A stretch of 64,000 bases of DNA from JAFGLZ01 sp964622545 (GCA_964622545.1 CAZUQM010000002.1:248001-312000); one strand, 5' to 3'; numbered from the stretch's first letter, positions 33,809-46,556 are shown. Numbers and translations are program-made. The notes: generated by a model from the letters alone, not told the origin.

Positions 33809-35200
33809 ATGTCCACGCGATACCTGGCAGGTCTCATGATCGCAACCGCTTGGGTTGCCCCGGCAGCGGCGGCCGACCCCGACACGATCGAGCTGTTCGG
33901 GCAGGTCTACAAGGTGCAAAGGTTCGATTACTACGATGAGGTGAAGTTTGACGACCCCGCAGACCCCAACTTCGAGATCGCGCTCGTCGAGGCCGAGGCG
34001 GCCCACTACCTCGGCAACAACCAGCTCCTCTTGGGCTCCGATGAGATGGACGCCTTCTTGTCCTACCGGGATCACGTGGTCAAGGTGCAGCTCGATACCG
34101 ACGCAACCGGCATGATCACCGGGCTCAGCTACATCGAGCACGTCTTGGTCCTGGACTTCACGGGTCCCGGCAGCCGCGTCATCGGCCCGGCCGGCGTGAC
34201 CGTGAACACCGGAACGGTGGGTTTGGCGGCCGGGGGTGACCTGCTCGTCGGAGGCAACGACGCCGAGAACGTCTACGGCACCCGCACGGACCCGAACGAT
34301 CCGCTGGACCCCAACGCGGCCTACCTCGGCGAGTTCCCCATCATGCCGCACAACATCAACATCGAGGATCTCTGCTGGGTGCCGGACGCGAACGACCCCA
34401 ACACCGGCGAGATCTGGACCGTCGAGGATGACAACTACCAGATCGATATCTTCGACCCGAACGGCGTTTGGCTGCGCAACTTCCTGATCGCGGGGTCCGG
34501 CGATCCGAACACCACGGGCGAAGGCAAGGGCGTAACGTACCTGCCCGACGTCATAACCTACCCCTCCATGTTCCAGGGACTGGGCGGCGTGGTGATGGTC
34601 TCGCTCGACGATGAAGGGCCGGGTTTGCAGGTCTTCGACCGGGACGGCACCCAGATCGCCCTCGAGCCGCTGACCGACGACGGCACGTCCAGCGGGAACC
34701 CGCTGCTCGATCCCGGCGCCCAGAGCTTGCAGCTCGAGAGCATCGCCACCGACCCCATGACCGGTCGGCTCATCCTCGTCCAGCAGGGCCATTGGGATGA
34801 GGACATCGACGACACGAACTACCTCTGGATCCTCTCCCCGATCCGGAGCCTCGACCTGTCGCTGGTCAATCCCGACTACGGGACCGTCGCGATCAGTCCC
34901 GACCCCAACGATGCCAACGCCCCGGCTTACCCGGCCGGCACCATCGTCACGATGACGGCCGAGCCAAACGAAACGCGGTCGTTCCATAAGTGGGTCGTCT
35001 ACGACCCGAACTTCCCCGGCGACGCCAACTACGCGACCGAGGACTCGAACACCGTCATCGAGATCACCCTGAACGCCGACATGCAGGTCGAGGCCCATTT
35101 CAAGTGCGGCAGCGGTGTCGAGGTGATGCTGCCGTGCATGCTCGTCGGTCTGTTCGTGTGCAGCTTCGTCGCCTCGCGGCGGCTACGGGAACGAAGGTAG
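33809..35200 (+). CDS. Secreted Asp-Pro-Asn-rich propeller protein with CGSG C-terminal tail
   Basis: 463 residues; ATG at 33809 behind AAGGAGG (6 nt). Signal peptide, then a propeller-like domain (about 25-355) with many DPN/DPNDPN loops that could bind calcium. An InlB-like beta domain follows (about 360-435: GTVAISPDPNDANAPAYPAG, KWVVYDPNFPGDANYATED). The tail reads AHFKCGSGVE, a hydrophobic helix, then RRLRERR. This tail layout (Cys-Gly, helix, Arg cluster) resembles known C-terminal sorting signals but is not PEP-CTERM. The next gene is a tandem paralogue. Exact function unknown. Confidence 0.82.
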   Translation: MSTRYLAGLMIATAWVAPAAAADPDTIELFGQVYKVQRFDYYDEVKFDDPADPNFEIALVEAEAAHYLGNNQLLLGSDEMDAFLSYRDHVVKVQLDTDATGMITGLSYIEHVLVLDFTGPGSRVIGPAGVTVNTGTVGLAAGGDLLVGGNDAENVYGTRTDPNDPLDPNAAYLGEFPIMPHNINIEDLCWVPDANDPNTGEIWTVEDDNYQIDIFDPNGVWLRNFLIAGSGDPNTTGEGKGVTYLPDVITYPSMFQGLGGVVMVSLDDEGPGLQVFDRDGTQIALEPLTDDGTSSGNPLLDPGAQSLQLESIATDPMTGRLILVQQGHWDEDIDDTNYLWILSPIRSLDLSLVNPDYGTVAISPDPNDANAPAYPAGTIVTMTAEPNETRSFHKWVVYDPNFPGDANYATEDSNTVIEITLNADMQVEAHFKCGSGVEVMLPCMLVGLFVCSFVASRRLRERR

Positions 35201-35331
35201 CCGGGGAGAGCAGACGAACCGGTTGAGGACGATTCGTTCGGTTGCCCCGTATCCCAGCGGCAACGCCGGGAGGGCGACAGCGCGTCCTCTTCTGCGGCAG
35301 AGGTGATGCAACCAGAAAAGGAGTGATGTCC

Positions 35332-36741
35332 ATGACGACGAAAGCCGTGCTGTACGGTCTCTTCATCAGCGGGTTGATCGCGGGTATGGCCACGGCGGCC
35401 GATCCGGACACGATCGAGCTGTTCGGCCAGGTCTACAAGGTCCAGCGCTTCGATTACTTCGACGAGGTGAGATACCCCGACCCGATCGACCCAAACTACG
35501 AGGTCGGTCTTATCGAGGTCGAGGGCGCCCACTACCTCGGCAACAACCGTCTGCTGATGACGACCGATGAGATGGACGCCTTCCTCAGCTACAAGAACCA
35601 TATCGTCGAGGTCCAGTTGGACACCGACGCCTCCGGCACGATCACGGGCCTCAGCTACGTCGGACTCCGCGTCCTGAACGATCCGGACGATCCCAACCTC
35701 GGCGGCTTCGACCTCGACCCGGGCGGGGTCACGATCAATACCAGTGCCGATCCCAACGATCTGGCCTACGGCGGTGATCTGCTGTTCTCGGACACCGAGA
35801 TCGACGTGATCCGCGGCTACCTGGCCGAGCCGAACGACATCTACAACCACGCCGAGAACCTCCTGGGAACGTGGGACTGCAAGCCGCAGAACTCCGACCC
35901 GGAGGACCTGGAGTACGTCCCCGACCCGAACGACCCCAACCGCGGCGAGCTCTTCACCGTGTACCAAGGCGACAACTACGAATCGGTCGAGATCTTCAAG
36001 GCCGACGGCACGTGGATTCGCCGGTTCTTCATCGGCAAGACCTACGCGAGCGATCCGACCCGCGGCGACCCCAAGGGCATCGTCTACCTGCCCGACGAGT
36101 CGACCTTCCCGACCATGTTCCACGGCCTGGGCGGCGTGGTCCTGATCGCGCTCGACGATGTCGGGCCGGGGCTCGAGGCCTACAAGATCGACGCCGCCGA
36201 CGCCAATCAGATATCGCACGAGCCGCTGGAGGACCCCAACGGCGACCCGCTGCTCGACCCAGGTAACGACTACGCTATGCAGCTCGAGTCCCTCGCGGCC
36301 GACCCGGCTACCGGTCGGCTGTTCCTCGTCCAGCAGGGCGATTGGTCGGGCCTCAGTCTCTACGACTCCATGTACATGTGGGTCCTCTCGCCGATCCGCG
36401 GCCTCGACCTGTCGATCAACAAGACGGACTACGGTACCGTCGCGATCAGCCCCGACCCCAACGATGCGAACGCCCCGGCATACCCGGCCGGCACGATCGT
36501 CACCCTGACGGCCGAGCCGAACGAGACCCGGTCGTTCAACAAGTGGGTCGTCTACGACCCGAACTTCCCCGGCGACGCCAACTACGCGACCGAGGACACG
36601 AACACCGTCATCTCGGTCGTGCTCAACACCGATATGCAGGTCGAGGCGCATTTCAAGTGCGGCAGCGGCGTCGAGCTTGCCCTGCCCTTGCTGCTCGTCA
36701 CCGCCGCATGGACGGCCTCGTTGATTCGCCGCCGGAGGTGA
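35332..36741 (+). CDS. Tandem paralogue with CGSG C-terminal tail
   Basis: 469 residues; ATG at 35332 with AAGGAG 8 nt upstream (an ATG at 35326 is too close). The mature N-terminus is nearly identical to the previous gene's (DPDTIELFGQVYKVQRFDY), and the propeller and InlB-like domains align throughout. The tail reads AHFKCGSGVELALPLLLVT, a hydrophobic helix, then RRRR. Differences in the middle loops suggest divergence after duplication, perhaps for different ligands. A hairpin terminator follows, so this closes the prepilin operon. Confidence 0.82.
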   Translation: MTTKAVLYGLFISGLIAGMATAADPDTIELFGQVYKVQRFDYFDEVRYPDPIDPNYEVGLIEVEGAHYLGNNRLLMTTDEMDAFLSYKNHIVEVQLDTDASGTITGLSYVGLRVLNDPDDPNLGGFDLDPGGVTINTSADPNDLAYGGDLLFSDTEIDVIRGYLAEPNDIYNHAENLLGTWDCKPQNSDPEDLEYVPDPNDPNRGELFTVYQGDNYESVEIFKADGTWIRRFFIGKTYASDPTRGDPKGIVYLPDESTFPTMFHGLGGVVLIALDDVGPGLEAYKIDAADANQISHEPLEDPNGDPLLDPGNDYAMQLESLAADPATGRLFLVQQGDWSGLSLYDSMYMWVLSPIRGLDLSINKTDYGTVAISPDPNDANAPAYPAGTIVTLTAEPNETRSFNKWVVYDPNFPGDANYATEDTNTVISVVLNTDMQVEAHFKCGSGVELALPLLLVTAAWTASLIRRRR

Positions 36742-36782
36742 GGGGGACCAGCGCCGGGACCAAGACCTGTGTCCAGGTGAAC

Positions 36783-36820
36783 GAGCCCCTGGCCCACAAG
36801 GCCGGGGGCTCGCTTTCTTG
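36783..36820 (+). terminator. Hairpin terminator closing the prepilin/CGSG operon
   Basis: GAGCCCCTGGCC (36783-36794) pairs with GGCCGGGGGCTC (36800-36811) with one mismatch and loop CACAA, followed by the T-rich GCTTTCTTG. It lies 41 bp after the stop codon. Confidence 0.85.
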
Positions 36821-36885
36821 ACGGGATCGGTTTCCTCGGGACAAGCGCGCGTCAAGGCACGGTTCAGAGACCTCACCCGCCGGTC

Positions 36886-38286
36886 TCAGTCGAGCTCGAA
36901 GGCCTCGCCCGGCTCCGGGATGCTGACCCGGACGAAGCCCGACTCGGTCATCGTCTTCCGCAAGGCCTCCGATTGATCCGGCTCCCCGTGGACGAGGAAC
37001 GCGTGGCGGCACGCCTGAGCGACCGGCGCGGTGAGCTGGCGCAGCTCCTCGGCGTCGGCGTGGCTGCTGTAGCCGTTGAGCACCCGCACCTCGGCCTTGA
37101 CCGGATACATCTTGCCGAAGATCTTGACCTTGTCGACCTTCTCGACGAGCCGGCGGCCGAGGGTGTGCTGGGCCTGGAACCCCACGATCAGGACCGTGTT
37201 CTTGGGCTTGGTGATGTTGTTCTTGAGGTGGTGCAAAATCCGGCCGAACTCGCACATCCCGCTGGCCGAGATGATCACGCAGGGCCTGCGGCGGTTGTGC
37301 AGGTCCTTCGATTCCTCCACGTCTCGGATGTAGCGGCAGCAGCCGTTCCCGAGCATATCGCCGGTCTCGTTGTCGAACGTCCGCGCGTCGGTGTCGTAAC
37401 ACTCCGGATGCAGCCGGAAGACCTCGGTGGCGTTGACGGCCAGGGGGCTGTCGACGTAGACCGGTAGGTGCTCGAGCATCCCCTCGGCGAAGAGCTGGTG
37501 GAGGTTGTAGACGATCGTCTGCGTCCGGCCGACGCTGAAGGAGGGGATGATCACCTTGCCGCCCCGGGCGACGGTCCGCTGGACGATCTCGGCGAGCTTC
37601 TCCCGCATGTCCGGCACCGGATCGGTCCGCCGACCGCCGTAGGTGCTCTCGCAGATGAGGTAGTCGCAGTCCGGCACGCGGCTCGGGTCCCGCAGGATCG
37701 GCACGCCGAACCGGCCGATGTCGCCGGTGTAGGCCAGCGTCCGCGTCGTCCCGCCCGGCAACTGCATCTGGAGCTCGACGATGGCCGAGCCCAGCATGTG
37801 GCCCGCATCGACAAAGCGGACCTGGATGTTCGGCGCGATGAAGAACTGCCGCCCGTAGGGGATGCCGAACATCTGCTCGACGGCCTGGACGGCGTTGTCG
37901 CGGACGTACAGCGGCTCGATGGGCTCCTCGCCGTTGCGGGCGTGCTTGCGGTTCCAGTAGGCGGCATCCTCCTCCTGGATGTGGGCCGCATCGGCCAGCA
38001 TGACCGCCCCGAGGTCGCGACTGGCGGGCGTGGTGTAGATCGGCCCGGTGAAGCCCTCCTTGATCAGCCGCGGAAGGCGCCCGGAATGGTCGATGTGTGC
38101 GTGCGACAGCACGACCGCGTCGATGCTCGTGGCGTCGCAGGGCAGGTGCAGGTTCTTCTCGCGCGACTCGGCCCGGCGGCCCTGGAACATGCCGCAATCG
38201 AGCGCAATGCGTGTGCCGTTGACGTCGAGCAGGTGCATGGAGCCGGTGACCTCGCCGGCCGCCCCGTGAAACGTGAGTGTTGGCAT
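36886..38286 (-). CDS. Metallo-beta-lactamase beta-CASP RNA-processing-type nuclease
   Basis: 466 residues if the second of two adjacent ATGs (38284-38286) is used; the first (38287-38289) sits only 1 nt from GGGAG. The zinc motif SHAHIDHSG (HxHxDH) is at about residue 60, with a later DAGHMLGS and CESTYGGR. The beta-CASP part has SFSVGRTQT, the ASGMCEFGR segment and the final GYSSHAD histidine. These are hallmarks of CPSF-73/YSH1-like exonucleases and bacterial relatives acting on RNA. No partner gene is adjacent; it faces the prepilin operon and is divergent from the ActA operon. Confidence 0.92.
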   Translation of the reverse strand: MPTLTFHGAAGEVTGSMHLLDVNGTRIALDCGMFQGRRAESREKNLHLPCDATSIDAVVLSHAHIDHSGRLPRLIKEGFTGPIYTTPASRDLGAVMLADAAHIQEEDAAYWNRKHARNGEEPIEPLYVRDNAVQAVEQMFGIPYGRQFFIAPNIQVRFVDAGHMLGSAIVELQMQLPGGTTRTLAYTGDIGRFGVPILRDPSRVPDCDYLICESTYGGRRTDPVPDMREKLAEIVQRTVARGGKVIIPSFSVGRTQTIVYNLHQLFAEGMLEHLPVYVDSPLAVNATEVFRLHPECYDTDARTFDNETGDMLGNGCCRYIRDVEESKDLHNRRRPCVIISASGMCEFGRILHHLKNNITKPKNTVLIVGFQAQHTLGRRLVEKVDKVKIFGKMYPVKAEVRVLNGYSSHADAEELRQLTAPVAQACRHAFLVHGEPDQSEALRKTMTESGFVRVSIPEPGEAFELD

Positions 38287-38499
38287 CATACTCCCTTGAT
38301 CGGTCTGGACAGGTAGGCGTCTTGCATCCCATCGCCGATTCTAATGGGTGAGGCGCTAGGTCGCCAGGTCGGGGCAGTCTCACGGAGGGACGCGGAAAAC
38401 CGCGACGCCCCGTCCAGGCGCCCCGGCCTCCCTCCGGACGCCTCAGGCCCGCGCCCCGAAGCTCCGAGCACGATGTCATCTCATTGGCACTCAATTACC

Positions 38500-38528
38500 T
38501 TGACATTTCCGCGCGCGTCCGCGATACA
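38500..38528 (+). promoter_or_regulatory. Possible promoter of the Act/caa3 operon
   Basis: TTGACA (38500-38505) is a perfect -35 box; 17 bp on, GATACA (38523-38528) is a poor -10. It lies about 45 bp before the ActA start, in the otherwise GC-rich 38287-38572 gap. Confidence 0.45.
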
Positions 38529-38572
38529 TAGGACTCGCGAGCCGCAGTTTCGGTTGCGTCCCGATACATCCC

Positions 38573-39270
38573 ATGTCGGGGCCTGAGCAAGACCCCTGGC
38601 GGGAATCCGGCGACCGAGAGGACAGGGCTTCGGTGGAACCCTTCGTCTTCCCAAAGTGGACCAACGCGGCCATCAAGGCGGCACCGATCGCAGCCGGTGC
38701 GGTCCTGACCTACGTGGCCGTGGTCTTCGCCCTCGCCGCCTCGCCAAAAACGACCGACGTCGGCTACCAGCCCGAACAACCACTGGAGTACAGCCACCGC
38801 CAGCACGCCGGCGAGCTCGGCATCGACTGCCGCTACTGCCACACCACCGTCGAGCACACCGCCCATGCGGTCGTCCCGCCGACCCAGACGTGCATGAACT
38901 GCCACAAACACATCCGCGGCAACAGCGAGAAGCTGCTCGGCGTCCGCGAGAGCTACGGCTCGGGCAAGCCCATACCGTGGATTCGCGTCCACGACCTGCC
39001 CGGCTACGCCTACTTCAACCATAGCGCGCACGTCCGGCGCGGCGTCGGCTGCGTCTCATGCCACGGCCGGATCGACAAGATGGACGTCGTCTACCAGGAC
39101 CAGACGCTGAGCATGGGCTGGTGTCTCGACTGCCATCGCAAACCGGAGGCCCACCTGCGGCCCGTGGCGTACATCACGAAACTCGATTGGGTAGCCGACA
39201 AGGACCAGCTCGAGCTCGGACGTGAGCTGAAAGAGACATACCAGATTAACCCATCGGAAGACTGCTCGAC

Positions 39271-39283
<13 letters not shown>
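38573..39283 (+). CDS. actA: Alternative Complex III subunit A, pentaheme cytochrome c
   Basis: 236 residues; one N-terminal helix (about 35-57) anchors a periplasmic domain with five CxxCH heme sites: CRYCH, CMNCH, CVSCH, CLDCH and CSTCH. This is the pentaheme ActA of the quinol:cytochrome c oxidoreductase ACIII, passing electrons from the quinol-oxidising core to cytochrome c or directly to the oxidase. No Shine-Dalgarno site is visible. Its end overlaps actB by 13 bp. Gene symbols follow the established ACIII order A-F, which is fully kept here. Confidence 0.93.
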
Positions 39284-42468
<3,185 letters not shown>

Positions 42469-42491
42469 TGGGCCACGGCCCCCTGCCCTCT

Positions 42492-42520
42492 GAGACGCGA
42501 CCGTCAGGGAGCGTTGCTGT
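42492..42520 (+). repeat. Dispersed repeat copy inside the Act operon
   Basis: 29 bases match 196-224 with a single mismatch, in the 109-bp actB-actC gap. Only one arm of the long palindrome is present. A 14-bp piece of the same sequence (AGGGAGCGTTGCTG) is also at 19209-19222. Confidence 0.75.
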
Positions 42521-42577
42521 GAGAAGGTGGGAGGTCCTGTCAGGCGGCCAGCACGCGGACTGGCCCTGTGAGCAACC

Positions 42578-44083
42578 ATGAGCACGACGGCCGTTAACGA
42601 TTTCGACAACACCGTGAAGGACCCGCGGGATCGGCCCGCGCTCGTGCTGGGCGCCAACACCTTCGGCACGGTCACGGACAAGGTCTGCGGCATCGCCGAG
42701 CAACCCACGCCGCCCCGTGCCTGGTACATCGCCTTCGGCATCTCGCTGATGATGCTCGGCATGCTGGGCGTCAGCGTGGCCTACCTGATCTTCGCCGGCA
42801 TCGGCGTATGGGGGCTCAACATCCCTGTCGCGTGGGGCTGGGCGATCGTCAACTTCGTCTTCTGGGTCGGCATCGGTCACGCCGGTACGCTGATCTCGGC
42901 CATCCTGTTCCTGTTCCGGCAGCGCTGGCGGACGAGCGTCAACCGCTTCGCCGAGGCCATGACCATCTTCGCGGTCATGTGCGCGGGCATCTTCCCGGCC
43001 ATCCACGTCGGGCGCGTCTGGGTGGTGTACTGGCTCTTCCCGTACCCGAACCAGATGCAGATGTGGCCCAACTTCCGCAGCCCGCTGGTCTGGGACGTCT
43101 TCGCCGTCACGACGTACATGTTCGTCTCGCTCATGTTCTGGTACGTCGGCATGGTGCCCGACCTGGCCACGCTCCGCGACCGGGCCAAGACCCGCATCCG
43201 TCAGGTCATCTACGGCATCTTCGCCCTCGGCTGGCGAGGCTCGCACCGGCACTGGCATCGCCACGAGGTCGCGTACCTGCTGCTCGCCTCGCTGGCCACG
43301 CCGCTGGTCGTCAGCGTCCACTCGGTCGTGAGCTTCGACTTCGCCGTCTCGCAGTTGCCCGGCTGGCACACGACGATCTTCCCACCGTACTTCGTGGCCG
43401 GTGCGATCTTCAGCGGCTGCGCGATGGTCATCTCGCTGATCGTCCCGGCGCGGCAGTTCTTCGGCCTGCGCGAGCTGGTCACGATGCACCACCTCGAGAA
43501 CCTCAACAAGCTGATCCTCGCCACCGGCAGCATCGTGGGCTACGCCTATCTGATCGAGCTGTTCATCGCCTGGTACAGCGGCAACATCTACGAGACGTTC
43601 GCCTTCACCAACCGGATGTTCGGACCCTACGCGTGGGCCTATTGGACCATGATCACGTGCAACGTGCTCGCCCCGCAGGTCTTCTGGTTGAAGCGGATGC
43701 GGACGAACCTCGTCGTCATGTTCGTCGTCTCGCTGATCGTCAACGTCGGGATGTGGTTCGAGCGGTTCGTCATCATCGCCACCTCGCTCAGCGGCGACTT
43801 CCTGCCGTCGAGCTGGGGCTACTACACGCCCACGTGGGTCGACATCACGACCTTCATCGGCAGCTTCGGGCTGTTCTTCACGATGTTCCTGCTGTTTGTG
43901 CGATACCTGCCGATGGTGGCCATGGCCGAGGTCAAGACCGTCATGCCCGCCGCGCACGTCAGCCACGGCGGCCACCGCAGCGTGGGCGACTATCATGGCG
44001 AGGTGCCGGGTGCGCACCTCGAGGTCGAGAACGGCGTGACGGACACGAAACACGACGCCCAGTCGGAGGACGCGGATGCCTGA
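42578..44083 (+). CDS. actC: Alternative Complex III subunit C, NrfD-like quinol-binding membrane protein
   Basis: 501 residues with about ten transmembrane helices and the NrfD/PsrC pattern: FWVGIGHAGTLISAILFL, FPAIHVGR and a HWHRHEVAYLL loop. In ACIII this subunit binds menaquinol/ubiquinol. The C-terminal ~60 residues are hydrophilic and His/Gly-rich. It starts after a 109-bp gap containing a dispersed repeat, the largest gap in the operon. ActD overlaps its end by 8 bp. Confidence 0.95.
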   Translation: MSTTAVNDFDNTVKDPRDRPALVLGANTFGTVTDKVCGIAEQPTPPRAWYIAFGISLMMLGMLGVSVAYLIFAGIGVWGLNIPVAWGWAIVNFVFWVGIGHAGTLISAILFLFRQRWRTSVNRFAEAMTIFAVMCAGIFPAIHVGRVWVVYWLFPYPNQMQMWPNFRSPLVWDVFAVTTYMFVSLMFWYVGMVPDLATLRDRAKTRIRQVIYGIFALGWRGSHRHWHRHEVAYLLLASLATPLVVSVHSVVSFDFAVSQLPGWHTTIFPPYFVAGAIFSGCAMVISLIVPARQFFGLRELVTMHHLENLNKLILATGSIVGYAYLIELFIAWYSGNIYETFAFTNRMFGPYAWAYWTMITCNVLAPQVFWLKRMRTNLVVMFVVSLIVNVGMWFERFVIIATSLSGDFLPSSWGYYTPTWVDITTFIGSFGLFFTMFLLFVRYLPMVAMAEVKTVMPAAHVSHGGHRSVGDYHGEVPGAHLEVENGVTDTKHDAQSEDADA

Positions 44084-44660
44084 CGACGCCGCGACCAACT
44101 CGAGCGATACGGCTCCGGAGTCGACCCGACCGGCCGAGCTGTACGGCCTGCTCGTCGAGTTCGACGACGTCGACGCGCTGGTGGAGGCGGCTGAGAAGGT
44201 TCGCGACGCCGGCTACACGCGGTGGGACGTGCATTCCCCCTTCCCCGTGCACGGGCTGGACGACGCCATGGGCATCCGGCCGACGATCCTGCCTTATGGG
44301 GTTCTACTCGCAGGGCTCGCCGGCGGCGGCGGGGCCATGTTGCTGCAGTGGTGGACCAACGCGTTTGACTATCCGCTGATCATCAGCGGCAAGCCCTTCT
44401 TCAGCGTGCCGGCCAACATCCCCGTGGCGTTCGAGCTGACGATCCTGCTGGCGGCCGTCACGGCGTTCGTGGGCATGCTCGCGCTGAACGGGCTTCCCCA
44501 GCCGTACCACCCGCTGTTCACAAGCCGGCGGTTCCGACGGGCCACGACGGACGCGTTCTTCATTACGGTCGAGGCGACCGATCCGCAGTTCGATCCGACC
44601 CGGACGCGGGAGCTCCTCGCGTCGCTGGGCGGGTCCGAGCCCGAGGAGGTCCGAACCTGA
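44076..44660 (+). CDS. actD: Alternative Complex III subunit D (DUF3341)
   Basis: 194 residues; GGAGG about 6 nt before the ATG. The N-terminal domain (about 20-75, LYGLLVEFDDVDALVEAAEKV, YTRWDVHSPFPVHGLDDAMG) matches DUF3341, followed by two transmembrane helices (about 70-90 and 110-140). It is a structural ACIII membrane subunit at the ActC interface. It overlaps actC. Confidence 0.93.
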   Translation: MPDDAATNSSDTAPESTRPAELYGLLVEFDDVDALVEAAEKVRDAGYTRWDVHSPFPVHGLDDAMGIRPTILPYGVLLAGLAGGGGAMLLQWWTNAFDYPLIISGKPFFSVPANIPVAFELTILLAAVTAFVGMLALNGLPQPYHPLFTSRRFRRATTDAFFITVEATDPQFDPTRTRELLASLGGSEPEEVRT

Positions 44661-44661
44661 C

Positions 44662-45318
44662 GTGATCGAGCGACTGAAGCCATATCTGATCGGCGGGGCG
44701 GTGATCGCGGTCCTGCTGAGCCTCATCCCGCCGCTGTTGGTGGCGATGGCTCGCGTGACCAAGTCGCCCGAGCCGCGCGTCCACCTCGTGCCGGATATGG
44801 ACAACCAGCCGCGCTTCAAGACCCAGCAGCGTAACCGGATGTTCGCCGATCGCCGGGCCATGAGGCCCGTCATCGACGGCACGGTCGCACGCGGCCAGCT
44901 CGCCGAGCCCGAGAGCCTGCACACCGGCAAGGTCGGCGGCAAGTGGGTGCTGGTCTATCCGCTGCCGCTGACGATGGAAAGGATGCGACGCGGCCAGCAG
45001 CGGTACGAGGTCTTCTGCGCCACGTGCCACGGCCTGACGGGCGCGGGCAACGGGCCCGTCGCCGTCCGGGCCGACCGGCTGCAGGAGGGCACGTGGACGC
45101 CCCCGACGTCGTTCCACACCGACACGATCCGCCGGCGCGAGCTGGGCAACCTGTACAACACGGTCGCCAACGGCATCCGCAGCATGCCGGCCTACGGGCC
45201 GCAGATCGCCGTGGAGGACCGATGGGCGATCGTGGCCTACATCCGGGCGCTGCAGCGTAGCCAGTATGCGCCCATCAAGGACGTGCCGGCCGAGTACCGA
45301 CAGGAGGTCCGCCCCTAA
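44662..45318 (+). CDS. actE: Alternative Complex III subunit E, monoheme cytochrome c
   Basis: 218 residues, GTG start one base after the actD stop with GAGGAGG 12 nt upstream. An N-terminal helix (about 9-28) leads to a cytochrome c domain with CATCHGLTGAGNGP and a distal Met in RSMPAYG. ActE is the electron exit subunit of ACIII. Together with actA and coxB this gives seven c-type hemes in the pathway. Confidence 0.94.
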   Translation: MIERLKPYLIGGAVIAVLLSLIPPLLVAMARVTKSPEPRVHLVPDMDNQPRFKTQQRNRMFADRRAMRPVIDGTVARGQLAEPESLHTGKVGGKWVLVYPLPLTMERMRRGQQRYEVFCATCHGLTGAGNGPVAVRADRLQEGTWTPPTSFHTDTIRRRELGNLYNTVANGIRSMPAYGPQIAVEDRWAIVAYIRALQRSQYAPIKDVPAEYRQEVRP

Positions 45319-45332
45319 GCGGAGTGTGTGAC

Positions 45333-46544
45333 GTGGCCCGAATCAGCGCCAATGAGATCACCAGCGAGCGCCGCACCCTCGGCGAGTGGGGCGCTCGCAC
45401 GAGCCGTCGCGCCTTCTACTTCGGCATGGCCGTGCTGCTGATCACGTTCGTCGTCGGGCTCGTGCTCGACGATCTTCGGCGGTTCTGCGCCGCGTACCTG
45501 ATCAACTTCGCCTACGTCCTGAGTCTCGCGCTGGCGGCCCTGTTCTTCGTCTCGCTCCAGCACGTCACGCGGGCCGGCTGGAGCGTGGTCGTACGCCGGC
45601 TCGGCGAGATCATCGCCGCATCCCTGCCCTGGCTGGGGCTCATGGCGATCCCCGTGGTGCTGAGCGTCGGGATCCTTTACGAGTGGACCCGTCCGGGCGA
45701 CACCTCGCATGCCGAGTTGATCGACGGCAAGACGCCGTACCTGAACGTGCCGTTCTTCGTGCTCCGGGTGACCGCCTACTTCCTGATCTGGTCGGTCTTG
45801 TCGCGGGCGCTGCTCGGCCGGTCGCTCCGGCAAGACGCCTCCGGCGATCCGGACATCACGCTGGGACTGGCCAAGCTGGGCGGGTTGAGCATCGTCCTGT
45901 TTGCGCTGACGATCACCTTCGCGGCGTTCGACCTGCTCATGTCGCTCACGCCGACCTGGTACAGCACCATCTACGGCGTGTACTACTTCGCCGGCGGCAT
46001 GGTGGCGTTCATGGCCCTGCTGTCCCTGGTGTCGATGGGCCTCCAGTGGCGGGGGCTGCTGACACGAACCGTCACCCGCGAGCACTACCACGACCTCGGT
46101 AAGCTGTTGTTCGGGTTCGTCTTCTTCTGGGGCTACATCGCCTTTTCCCAGTACATGCTCATCTGGTACGGCAACATCCCCGAGGAGACCGCCTATTACC
46201 TCGTGCGACAGCAGCACCCGTGGCTGATGGTGACGCTCGCCCTGCTGGTCGGGCATTTCTTCATCCCGTTCATGGGCCTGATGCCCCGCCGGGTCAAGCG
46301 CCGCAAGATCACGCTCGCGGCGTGGTCGGCTTGGCTGCTGGTCATCCACTGGGTGGACATGCTCTGGCTGGTCGCCCCGACGTTCAGCCCGGATAAAATC
46401 ACCGTCGGCGTGCTGGAGATCGGCTGCCTGCTCGGCGTCGGCGGGCTCTTCGTCGCGGCCGTCCTGAGGGTCGCGGCCGATCGGTCGCTCGTGCCGGAGC
46501 GCGACCCCCGGCTGGCCGAATCGCTGGAGTTCGAGAACGCCTGA
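45333..46544 (+). CDS. actF: Alternative Complex III subunit F, membrane protein
   Basis: 403 residues if started at the GTG 45333, which has GGAG 8 nt upstream; a GTG at 45324 is inside that site. About ten transmembrane helices, with segments ALFFVSLQHVTRAGW and FWGYIAFSQYMLIWYGNIPE typical of the ActF/NrfD-related family. It pairs with ActC as the second large membrane core subunit; it is thought not to bind quinol. Confidence 0.92.
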   Translation: MARISANEITSERRTLGEWGARTSRRAFYFGMAVLLITFVVGLVLDDLRRFCAAYLINFAYVLSLALAALFFVSLQHVTRAGWSVVVRRLGEIIAASLPWLGLMAIPVVLSVGILYEWTRPGDTSHAELIDGKTPYLNVPFFVLRVTAYFLIWSVLSRALLGRSLRQDASGDPDITLGLAKLGGLSIVLFALTITFAAFDLLMSLTPTWYSTIYGVYYFAGGMVAFMALLSLVSMGLQWRGLLTRTVTREHYHDLGKLLFGFVFFWGYIAFSQYMLIWYGNIPEETAYYLVRQQHPWLMVTLALLVGHFFIPFMGLMPRRVKRRKITLAAWSAWLLVIHWVDMLWLVAPTFSPDKITVGVLEIGCLLGVGGLFVAAVLRVAADRSLVPERDPRLAESLEFENA

Positions 46545-46556
46545 GGAGAGGCGCCC

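Noticed and set aside
32702..35098. 798-residue minus-strand frame
   Set aside because: Antisense to the prepilin-like and CGSG genes; repetitive Val/Gly/Arg composition follows from their DPN codons.
31548..36741. Complete exosortase/PEP-CTERM system
   Set aside because: No exosortase or associated Prs-type genes are in the window; only the substrate protein is.
36886..38286. Beta-lactamase resistance gene
   Set aside because: The beta-CASP motifs place it with RNA-processing nucleases, not with antibiotic-hydrolysing enzymes.
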